Shown: positions 56,555 through 64,000 of the stretch, one piece after another
Layout: every line of letters starts with the position of its first letter
Position numbering within the stretch: the stretch's first letter is position 1
Origin: Platycnemis pennipes
Taxonomy: Eukaryota; Arthropoda; Insecta; Odonata; Platycnemididae
DNA length: 64,000 nt
Reading direction: 5' to 3'
Assembly: GCA_933228895.1 (NCBI GenBank)
Contig: OW121858.1
Span: forward strand, 32,077,859 to 32,141,858
Made by a program: the position numbers and the translations under genes
The notes under the pieces: model-generated
Databases searched by the model: none
Told to the model about the DNA's origin: nothing
Seen by the model: only the letters and a program-made list of their open reading frames with translations

Positions 56555-57832
56555 CTATCTGCTTAGCTTGAGCTTCCTTCCTTTTCTACTTTGAAGGAGA
56601 GTTCGCAGTTGGCTTTCGTCTAATATTTCCTCTTCCATGTCCTCCTCCCGGACTTCGCGGGGAGGAGAGGCGGAGGGTGAACGCGAGGCTACGCGTTCTT
56701 TCTCTTTGCGTTTGGGAGAGGTAGATAGTGAGCGGTTTGGAGGGAGCTTTTTATTACTCAGGGCCTCAGAAACCACGGAGGTTTCATTTTTAGAATCCTT
56801 CTTCTGTGTGCTCTTAGGGTTTCCTGTTGAGGGCAATTTTTTAGTGGAGATATTCTCCTTACTTTTCGTTTCTTGCTTCTTTGGTTCCTGACTCTCAGTC
56901 TGTGTGCTTGCCGACACTTTTTTAATCGTGGCTACAGATGCGAATGATCTAGAAAATGTTGGGGCTATCACCGTTCTAAACTTTTTCCTAGCTTCTAGGA
57001 AAGGGATTTTCTCAAGCACCTTTATCTCCATTATCTTCTTTTCCTCCTGCATCCTTGGGCAATCCCGTGAATACACGGGATGCGCTCCTTGGCAGTTAAC
57101 GCAGAGCGCCGGGCTGTCACAGACATCTCCATCGTGCTTGTCTTTTGCACATTTGGGGCAGGTAGGCTTCCCTTTGCATTTTGACACTATGTGACCAAAG
57201 CATTGGCATTGGAAACACCGTAAAGGACTGGGTATAAAGGGCCTTACAGAGCACGAGTTGTAGCCAACATTCACTCGGCTTGGAAGTTTATCCAGCGAGA
57301 ATGTAAGCACTACAGATGTTGAGTCGACGAATTCCCCATTTCGCTTAGTCTTGAGTCTACGACAGGAGATGACGCCCTGGGGAGCCATCTCCTTCGTTAT
57401 CTCCTCGACAGAGGTGTATAACAGATCGTAGCACGATATAACGCCACTGCATGTATTTAGGGTTCTGTGTGCCTCAACCTTTACGGGGATATTTAGAAAA
57501 CTTTTCATGCTAAGGAGCTTTTCGCTTTGCTTATCATTTGACGTCTGTATAAGCAGTGATCCGTCGCGTAGCTTCTTTACGTTTTCCAAGGAACCAGGAA
57601 CATCATTGCTGAGGGCTTTATGGATTAGGAAGGGGGATACCTTCGAGAGGTTCTCCCCTTCGACTGAACATTTCATTATTAAATATTTCCTGCATATCAT
57701 TACAGGGTCTCCACCGCCCATATCAGGGCAGTGTCTCTTAAGTGGAGGAAATGAATTCGTCTCCATAAGAGTGTGTGTTTCATCCCCTGGCCTCCCCACC
57801 CACCACGGAGCCACACATTTGGGACGCCGCAC
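56555..57832 (-). CDS. LINE ORF1: gag-like RNA-binding protein
   Basis: 425 residues. The N-terminal MRRPKCVAPWWVGRPGDE is shared with element 1. The RRM-like region includes VPGSLENVKKLRDGSLLIQT. Three zinc knuckles follow: CFQCQCFGHIVSKC, CPKCAKDKHDGDVC, CVNCQGAHPVYSRDC. The C-terminus is long, basic and low in complexity (Ser, Lys, Arg, Glu), with RSPSASPP. Role as for the ORF1 at 49741-50973. Confidence 0.9.
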   Translation of the reverse strand: MRRPKCVAPWWVGRPGDETHTLMETNSFPPLKRHCPDMGGGDPVMICRKYLIMKCSVEGENLSKVSPFLIHKALSNDVPGSLENVKKLRDGSLLIQTSNDKQSEKLLSMKSFLNIPVKVEAHRTLNTCSGVISCYDLLYTSVEEITKEMAPQGVISCRRLKTKRNGEFVDSTSVVLTFSLDKLPSRVNVGYNSCSVRPFIPSPLRCFQCQCFGHIVSKCKGKPTCPKCAKDKHDGDVCDSPALCVNCQGAHPVYSRDCPRMQEEKKIMEIKVLEKIPFLEARKKFRTVIAPTFSRSFASVATIKKVSASTQTESQEPKKQETKSKENISTKKLPSTGNPKSTQKKDSKNETSVVSEALSNKKLPPNRSLSTSPKRKEKERVASRSPSASPPREVREEDMEEEILDESQLRTLLQSRKGRKLKLSR

Positions 57833-58283
57833 CGCAAACCGGTGCGGTCGCCAGGGCTAACCAAGGGGATATAGCACTATCGATATGGGAGCCTGCGTCG
57901 AGTTAGAACCTCCAACGCGCAGGCCCTCCTAACCCACGCGCCTTCGGCCGCCCTAAGCAGACCCCCGTCTCTCCAGCACTCGCCATCGAACGCAAGCGTG
58001 TCGAAAGCCGATTGACCGGGGGTGGCTAGCCCCCGGCCGCCCGTTTACAGGGAATCCGGGGCCGAAGTGGGGTGTTGAACTCCGGCCCATACCGAGCATC
58101 CGACACCCGGCTGGGTGCCAGAGATCTCACCCACCAGGATCCCCTTCTCCCCCTTACGGGTCACCGCACACGGCAAACATGCGGGTGGATCGCAGGCCAG
58201 CTGGTATGGCCGCTCACAGACAGTTGATCCACACGACTGTCCGGACGCATCCTTGCTGGACTGGGGGTTTGTTTTCGGGGTTG

Positions 58284-58362
58284 TCTCCCCGCCCTTTTAG
58301 TCGCCTCTTACGACAAGCAGAGATACTGCGGGAGTATTCTCAATCCCCCTACCCGCAGGGGG
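58284..58362 (-). other. Structured 5' leader of LINE element 2
   Basis: Matches 51427-51505 with one substitution (GCAGAGATAC against GCAGGGATAC on the plus strand), which falls in an internal stem and not in the CTGCGGG / CCCGCAG pair. Confidence 0.5.
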
Positions 58363-58374
58363 GATTAACATATG

Positions 58375-59100
58375 ATTGATGATATATTTAGCCAGTTTTA
58401 CTGACTGTAAAATTTCCGATTATCGCAGGTTGTTTTCTCCCTTAAAATTGTCTTGATATTCTCTCACTTGCATTCCACTGCTGTTATTATTACCTTTCTT
58501 ATTGACTTCTAACTTAAGGTAAATTAAGGAATTTCCCATGGCCCTACGAAGTGCAAAATATTAATCAATCCTTCACTAGATACAGTCAAGCCTACTTATA
58601 TCAAACCCTTTTATAAAGAAGACAGAAAAGTCACATTAACTCAGTTAATCCAAAAATGAAGTTAAAACAATTATCTTAATTACACTTTGTAATGGTCCAC
58701 TATAAATATTTATAGTGGACCATTCAAAGTGTGACAACTTTTTTCTCAATTCCGTTGTAAGGCCTGAAGTCTTAAACAATTATTTGAGTTTGTGAAACTG
58801 GCCCTCTTGTGATTAATCACCAGCTAAGTTGACTATGTTTACAGCTATGCTAACCTGTCTGCATGGTGATATATTTTTTGTGTGCTGTTGTGTACAATGT
58901 CGTAAAATTGGCTTTATGTTTGAACATTTTTTAATATTGAATCTTCTCATGACTTGTGCGATCTGATCCATCATCCCATAACTGTTGCCACAGTTCTCAT
59001 TTCTCTCCATGATTTTAGTTTAATTTTGCCTTGCCTGGTACTTATGGTTTCACTATGTGCTGGTCTCATACTTGTAATGGATGTTTCATTACTTCATCAG
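58375..59100. other. Intron end of the DUF4806-like gene
   Basis: Contains a near-perfect 49 bp palindrome at 58683-58731. The acceptor TTCATCAG ends at 59100. Otherwise no features. Confidence 0.5.
58683..58731. repeat. Near-perfect palindrome
   Basis: CACTTTG, one unpaired base, then AATGGTCCACTATAAAT on the left with its exact complement on the right. There is no loop beyond the central TATAAATATTTATA. It looks like two transposon ends joined head to head, with nothing left between them. Confidence 0.7.
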
Positions 59101-59207
59101 GTGCTGTACTCCTCCATCATACCTCCTCTACCCTGGAAGTGGCTGAAACTACAGTTGCCACTTGGCTAAGAAACGCAGGGAAGCGGAAGCAAGCAGATGA
59201 ATTATAG

Positions 59208-59769
59208 TATATTGACAATAAATTGAAGTTCAATTTTGATATAGAATTAGTTTGATGACAATAAATTGAAGTTCAATTTTGATATACCTAGTTTTTATTT
59301 CAATACCAGTCTCCAATTATCTGTCCTTAGTATCTTAATTTTGGAATTCATTCTTTGTTTTCTTGGGGTTTTTGCAACAAATTAATACCAAATTTGTGTT
59401 CCCTGGTCACTTCTGACCCGTATTTGAAAATATTCATTAGCATCGCTGTTTGGCCAGTGGGTGATATTTGATTACTTGTTCTTGGCAAATTTAGTTTCTA
59501 ATGCTTGATTTCTTCAACTTGTCGATGCCTGCATCTTAACTGCCTGTTGCTATGATGGCATTAGCAATTAATCATAAAGAACCAATCCTGTGTCACCTCA
59601 AAATAAGGTTATTAGTAATGCTAATGAGAGTAATGCTCTCATTAACATTTCTATCAGTATTCATACATTATAGCTGTATCATGTCTGCAATCCATATTTA
59701 GTCGAATTTAAGCCTTCAGCTAGGCAGGTGAGAAAATTGTATCCATTGTCAGCTTTTCATTGAATTTTC
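59208..59769. other. 3' region of the CMC element
   Basis: A 44 bp tandem duplication (GACAATAAATTGAAGTTC at 59212 and 59256) supplies two AATAAA signals just after the DUF4806-like stop codon. Nothing else is seen up to the subterminal repeats. Confidence 0.45.
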
Positions 59770-60330
59770 TAGAGAAGGTTGGTGGAAATTAATGTAGTTG
59801 GAATATGGTTGAAATCATGTGGGTTTGATGCGGAATCCAAGTGGGATCTGTGTGGATCCACGGTGGAAATTAGTAGGCTATAGGATTATGGTGGAATCCA
59901 CGTGGATTCAATGTGGATCCACAGTGGAAATTAGTAGGCCATAGAATTATGGTGGAATCTGTTAAAGTGACGAAATTTGCATTGGTGCGGAAATTGTGTG
60001 TACCGGCAAGTGCTGCCCTCTGCGGAGGGAGATGTAACTATCTCGTCTCGTCGTTCTGAATAAAAGCAGTACGTCTCTAACCGTGGAGCCGAGTGGTTCA
60101 TTGCGTTCTCCCTAACCCTATTTAAACTAGTGGCTATTTTAACAGAATCCACGTGGATTCAATGTGGACCCCACGTGGAAATTTGGGTGGAGGTTGTCCA
60201 CGTCCATGTGGAGTTCCCGTGGATCCATGGTGGAAATCATTTGTTCAAAGGATTATGGTGGAATCCACGTGGATTTCATGCGGAATCCACGTGGTACCCG
60301 CGTGGAATCCACCAACTTGTTCTCACTGGG
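59770..60330 (+). repeat. Right subterminal repeats of the CMC element
   Basis: Repeated GTGGAATCCACGTGGATTC, ATGTGGATCCACAGTGGAAA and TAGGATTATGGTGGAAT words, denser than at the left end, interrupted by a solo LTR at 59960-60144. Confidence 0.75.
59960..60144 (+). mobile_element. Solo LTR, 185 bp
   Basis: TGTTAAAGTG to TTTTAACA, bounded by the 5 bp duplication GAATC (59955-59959 and 60145-60149), with AATAAA inside. TG...CA ends plus 5 bp duplication indicate an LTR retrotransposon lost by LTR-LTR recombination. It is not similar to the Copia LTR at 25437. Confidence 0.8.
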
Positions 60331-60465
60331 ATATTGTTGAAGATCCCACATAGTATGTTTCAGTCAAACGCTTTACAGATGCAACGGCGTCAAGCTCTTT
60401 CACAACTTGCACTTTTTCTGCGATGGTTAACGTTCTTAAAATTTATATGTTTACTTCAAGTTAAT
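60331..60465 (-). pseudogene. Tigger/pogo transposase, N-terminal helix-turn-helix
   Basis: Minus-strand reading gives LTIAEKVQVVKELDAVASVK then RLTETYYVGSSTI, a CENP-B type helix-turn-helix. It is cut at the CMC insertion. The next residues (HIKKLNEKK) are at 37800 on the other side of the 22.5 kb insert. The upstream part is interrupted by LINE element 3. Confidence 0.8.
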
Positions 60466-63400
60466 AGTAGTATGTAGGTTTTTAGGGCGCATCGACGTCG
60501 TGGTCATTTCGCGCCGCGATACGAATAGATGGTATACACATATGGAAATTATTTTTATTGGCGCTGTTTGGTACGCCTATGAGCTTCTCTACGGATTTGA
60601 TTAAGTGCCTCGATGATAGCTACCAGATTTATCCGTTAAATCAGCGAAATTAATTTTGCCTTCTTAAGGAAATTGATGACCCTCTCTACTTTGTTTGCGT
60701 CGTCGCTTAGGCAGTCTTTAATTTGGTCTGGGATCGAATATCTACTTCTAATGCGGGAGTATTGACCACATTCGGTAAGGATGTGCTTTATTGTAAGGGG
60801 AGAGTTACAGTGGTCGCAGTGTGGTAGATTTTTATCTTGTGTAAAGAGGTAGGAGTGCGTAAGGGCAGAGTGCCCTATCCTCAGGCGTGTTAGCACTACT
60901 TCCTCTCTCCTAATACTCCTGGAAGAAGAGGGCCAAGGAACTGGGACTGCTTTTATTTCACGCAGTTTGTTGTGCTGGGTATCCGTCCACGATTCATGCC
61001 ATTCCTTCAGGATGGCAGTGCGTAGTACATATTTAAGGTCTTCTGCGACTAGGGTCGTAGAGTCAATTTCCACTTTTTCAAGTGCTTCCTTGGCAGCAAG
61101 GTCGGCCTTTTCATTCCCTTTGATCCCGACGTGGCCGGGGGTCCAGACCAAGGACACGTCGTTCCCTTTTTCTAACAAATGGTTGAGGGTAATTTGGATG
61201 TCTTGGACCAAGGGATTATGAGGATCAAATTCGCCAATAGATTGCAAAGCGCTCATTGAGTCGCTACATATCAAGTATGATGGGTCATGGCCTTTAATAT
61301 TATCTAGGGCGGATTTAATCGCATGCAATTCCGCTGTGAATATACTACTCGGTGCCGGCAGCTTGATCGTGGTGATAATATTTGTAGGGGTAGCTACAGC
61401 GCATGCGCATGCCGTAAGTGATTTCGAGCCATCCGTGTAGAGTTGGATGGCGTCTGGTTGTCTGCTACATATATATTTAAACCGCTGGAGGTATTCACAC
61501 GGGTGTGTACATGCCTTCTTGCAGCTAGCGAGCTCCGTGATGATTTTAGGCCGTGACATCTGCCATGGTGGTACATAAATATGGCCGACAGAATACACTT
61601 CGGGTAGCTGAATCCCTGCGTTGTCAATAAAATCCTTAAATCGAATAGCTAAGGGTTTAGTTATTCTTCGTCTTCTGTAAAATAGATCGATAAGTCGAGG
61701 ATTAAAAACAAGTTCAAAACATGGGTGCTCCTTTTTAGATAAAATCCTGACGACGTAATTGCACATTAGGATCTTCCGCCTCGTTTCGAGAGGTGGCTCT
61801 CCCGCATCACAATAGATACTTGTGACTGGACTGGTTCTGAATGCGCCGGTTGCCAGTCTTAGGCCGGAATTGTGTATGGTCGTCAGCGGTCGTAGATATG
61901 ACTTCCGCGTCGAAGCGTATATTATCGAGCCGTAGTCAAGCTTAGACCTTACTAGTGCCCTGTAAAAGAGAAGCATCGACTGACGGTCCGCACCCCATGA
62001 GGAGCTGCTTAAATGTCTTAGAATATTTAAATTTTTAAAACATCTGTTCTTTAGATTGGAGATGTGGGTTCTCCAGTTCAGTCTTTTGTCGAGTTCCATT
62101 CCGAGGAAGCGTATAGAGTCCACTGACGGAAGGACAACATTACCGAGCGTGAGATGAGGATTAGGAAATAATCCTTGTCCTCGATAAAAATGCACACATT
62201 TGGTCTTCTCTTCTGAGAAAGAGAAGCCCGAATCAAGAGACCACTTGTTCAGTTTTCGCAGGGTCATCTGTATCTGCCTTTCGGCTGTACCAATTTTTGA
62301 CGACCGGCAGAAAATTGCCAAGTCGTCGACAAACAATGACGCAATTACCGGTGGGCTGATACAACTCATCACGTCGTTGATTGCCATGGCGAAGAGCGTC
62401 GCACTCAGGACAGAACCCTGGGGAACACCGTTTTCTTGAATAAAAGTTCGCGACACGTGTTTACCAACGTGGACTCGAAAGGAGCGTCCGGTCAGAAAAT
62501 TCTTGATAAAAGTGGGAAGCCTCCCTTTGAAACCCCACTCCTTTAAGGTATGTAAAATTTTATAGCGCCATGTTTTGTCATATGCATTTTTTATGTCAAA
62601 AAACACACCTATGACATGTTGGCGTAATAAAAAGGCCTCGTGGATAAAATTATCAATCCTGACTAAGTGGTCCATTGTAGATCTCCCTCGCCGGAGACCA
62701 CATTGGGTATTGGAGAGCAAGTTTCGGTGTTCGAGGCACCAGACTAGTCGTCTATTAACCATTCTTTCCATCAGTTTACATAAGCAGCTTGTCAGGGAGA
62801 TCGGGCGGTAGCTGGATGGTAGCCTCTTATCCTTTCCCGGTTTGGCGATAGGCACAATTACTGATTCCCGCCAGCTTTCTGGGAACACTCCTTCAGACCA
62901 AAGTTGGTTGATGGTGGCCAGGAGATGGACCTCGGCGGATACAGGTATATTTTTGATGAAAGCATTGTGAACACCGTCAGCGCCAGGGCATGTGTCTTTT
63001 CCTAATTCGACCGCAGTTCTTAGCTCCCACAGCGAAAAAGCCGCGTTATAGGATGCTGGAGTATTAAGGTCACCAAAGTCTATTGTAGCTTTCTCCACAC
63101 TGTCTTTTATTTTGGCGAATGCGGGAGAATAATCTGCCGTACTGCTGACTTTAGCATAGTGAAGGCCTAAGGCATCTACGATGGATTCCTGGGATATTAT
63201 GGCGTGTCCATTTATTTTAAGACCTGACACTACATGTGTATGGTATTTGCCAGAAATTTTTTTAACCATGCTCCACACTTGAGCTATAGGCGTTCTTGCA
63301 TTAATGGAAGACACGTAGTTGGTCCACGACTGTCTTTTCGCGTCCTTTACAACCCGACGTGCTTTTGCTCTCATACGTCGAAAGGCTGTTAGGTTCACTT

Positions 63401-64000
63401 GAGTAGTTCACTTGACTTGACACCGACTTCACTTGACCACCTCGGTCCACGTTGTGCTGGAAGTTAAAATTCCTTTTAAAGGCTGGCCAGTTGGCGTTGC
63501 GAAGAGCCCAGTGGCGTTTTCCACTATGTTGTGTGTTGTTGTTTCCATGTTTATTTATTATCACAGGAAAGTGGTCGCTGCCGCACAGGTCCTTATGCAC
63601 GGACATTTGAAATAAATGTGTGATATTAGCCGAGCACATGACTAGATCAATAGATGAAAATTCTACGTTGAAACTATTAAAATGTGTTTTCTCTCCACTG
63701 TTAAGTAGAGTGAGGTTAAAATCGTCAATAAAATTTTCTATAATACGCCCTCGTTGGTTCCTGGGTACTCCTACTCCTCCCCAGATGGGGTTGTGAGCGT
63801 TAAAATCTCCTAAGAGAAGGAATGGTTTCGGCAATTGTTGGACAAGATCAGCAAGGTTTTTCTTGGTGCATGGTGCCCATTCAGGAAGATATATATTGCA
63901 CAGCGTAATCATTTTCGGTAGAGCGACAGTGACAGCCAGGGCTTGTAATGGTGTGTGCAGATCTACTCGGGAGGTGTATATAGCCTCGCGAACAGCCACA
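60466..64000 (-). mobile_element. I-clade LINE element 3, internally deleted, 5' end outside window
   Basis: The 3' UTR carries the family stem-loop (GGCGC / GCGCC, 60486-60515) and a short TAC-type tail at 60466-60479. ORF2 is present from the 3' end up to the endonuclease and runs off the window. Inserted in the 5' part of the Tigger element. No duplication can be checked because the 5' end is missing. Confidence 0.88.
60636..64000 (-). pseudogene. LINE element 3 ORF2, partial, with internal deletion
   Basis: The distal part (63398-60636, 920 residues) carries RT (FFDIKNAYDKTW, GVPQGSVLSATLF, LFVDDLAIF), RNase H (LYTDGSKS, FTAELHAIK, CSDSMSALQ, KGNEKADLAA) and the C-terminal CDHC...HILTEC finger. 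The proximal part (63999-63301) carries the endonuclease (LLGDFNAHNPIWG, CGSDHFPVI). The two are in different frames and roughly 70 residues between endonuclease and RT are missing relative to element 1. The junction near 63390-63440 has repeated TTCACTTGA words, suggesting deletion by microhomology. The FDIKNAYD in place of FDLEKAYD keeps both Asp residues. The start lies outside the window. Confidence 0.88.

Larger units (their letters stand above)
52600..58362 (-). mobile_element. Full-length I-clade LINE, element 2 (5.8 kb)
   Basis: Same layout as element 1: 530 bp leader, ORF1, 78 bp spacer, ORF2, 181 bp 3' UTR, TACC-repeat tail. The 12 bp duplication GATTAACATATG is perfect (52588-52599 and 58363-58374). 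It lies in the last intron of the DUF4806-like gene. The proteins are clearly diverged from element 1, so this is a different subfamily and not a tandem copy. Confidence 0.92.
44467..59207 (+). pseudogene. DUF4806-like accessory gene of the CMC element, multi-exon, interrupted
   Basis: Exons seen from splice sites and coding text: 44467-44686 (YVLLEFEESEDAVFEV), 44756-45238 (RERRRKR, serine-rich), 45434-45667 (coiled-coil-like KNHVQLLKEISSKIDIL, then LPLRSMADVDTF), 45750-45789 continued at 51518-51637 (VDYLGSNVV, then LSHLMTNTLATSFNYKG), and 59101-59207 (VATWLRNAGKRKQ, stop TAG). LPL.S...... followed by a LSxLMTN..A..FN.+G block is the DUF4806 signature as I remember it. TGA stops at 44803-44805 and 45448-45450, and a phase mismatch at the 45667/45750 junction, show decay. 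One LINE lies in the fourth exon and another in the last intron (51638-59100). The first exon was not found. Transposon-encoded accessory function is inferred from location. Confidence 0.65.
37812..60330 (+). mobile_element. 22.5 kb CMC/EnSpm-like DNA transposon with nested insertions
   Basis: Termini CCCAGTGAGAACA and TGTTCTCACTGGG are perfect 13 bp inverted repeats with AT duplicated outside (37810-37811 and 60331-60332). Subterminal arrays of GTGGAATCCACGTGGAT-type palindromes are found at both ends, as in CACTA elements. Inside, on the plus strand, are a Tnp2-type transposase gene (42178-44228) and a multi-exon DUF4806-like gene (44467-59207). Inserted into it are a CR1-like pair, a 106 bp LINE stub, two complete I-clade LINEs and a solo LTR. 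Both flanks are halves of the same Tigger transposase gene, which proves the span is one insertion. Without the two big LINEs it would be about 11 kb. Confidence 0.85.

Overview
The window is eukaryotic and almost certainly from an arthropod, most likely an insect. It is AT-rich, has no operons, contains short GT-AG introns, and is packed with transposable elements of the insect type: I-clade LINEs carrying RNase H, a Copia element primed by the initiator-Met tRNA fragment, Penelope-like elements with GIY-YIG, and hAT, Tigger, CMC/EnSpm-like and PIF/Harbinger-like DNA elements. I cannot name the species. No rRNA gene, functional tRNA gene or CRISPR array is visible. Host coding content is close to nil: one plausible gene of unknown function (72-869) and a broken paralogue of it (14072-14432).

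Regions. 1-0.9 kb: the unknown two-exon gene with a TATA/Inr promoter. 3.3-8.2 kb: relics of one uncharacterised transposase family, including a 2.8 kb element with 0.63 kb inverted termini. 4.4, 8.2 and 9.7 kb: three MITEs flanked by TAA duplications. 10.5-19.3 kb: dispersed and tandem repeats, a tRNA-derived SINE, the paralogue fragment, a hAT-like MITE and a 1.2 kb CCCA...TGGG element. 19.8-24.6 kb: another SINE and a 3.7 kb hAT element with a perfect 8 bp target duplication, holding a Penelope-like fragment between inverted repeats. 25.4-32.8 kb: a Copia element with both LTRs, invaded by six further elements. 33.4-34.3 kb: a degenerate tandem repeat with higher-order structure. 36.7-64 kb: a decayed Tigger/pogo transposon split by a 22.5 kb CMC/EnSpm-like transposon (37812-60330). 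That element holds a damaged transposase gene, a damaged multi-exon DUF4806-like gene, two complete I-clade LINEs, a 106 bp LINE stub and a solo LTR. A third LINE (60466 to the window end) enters the 5' side of the same Tigger.

Relative ages can be read directly, because many insertions interrupt a recognisable reading frame and can be closed at the target duplication. In the right half the order is Tigger, then the CMC element, then the LINEs and solo LTR. The only intact long frames are the ORF1/ORF2 pairs of the LINEs at 45790-51505 and 52600-58362, which are therefore the youngest and possibly still competent. The LINE family shows a conserved 3' stem-loop with one covarying base pair, a structured 5' leader, and 12 bp target duplications at three insertions.
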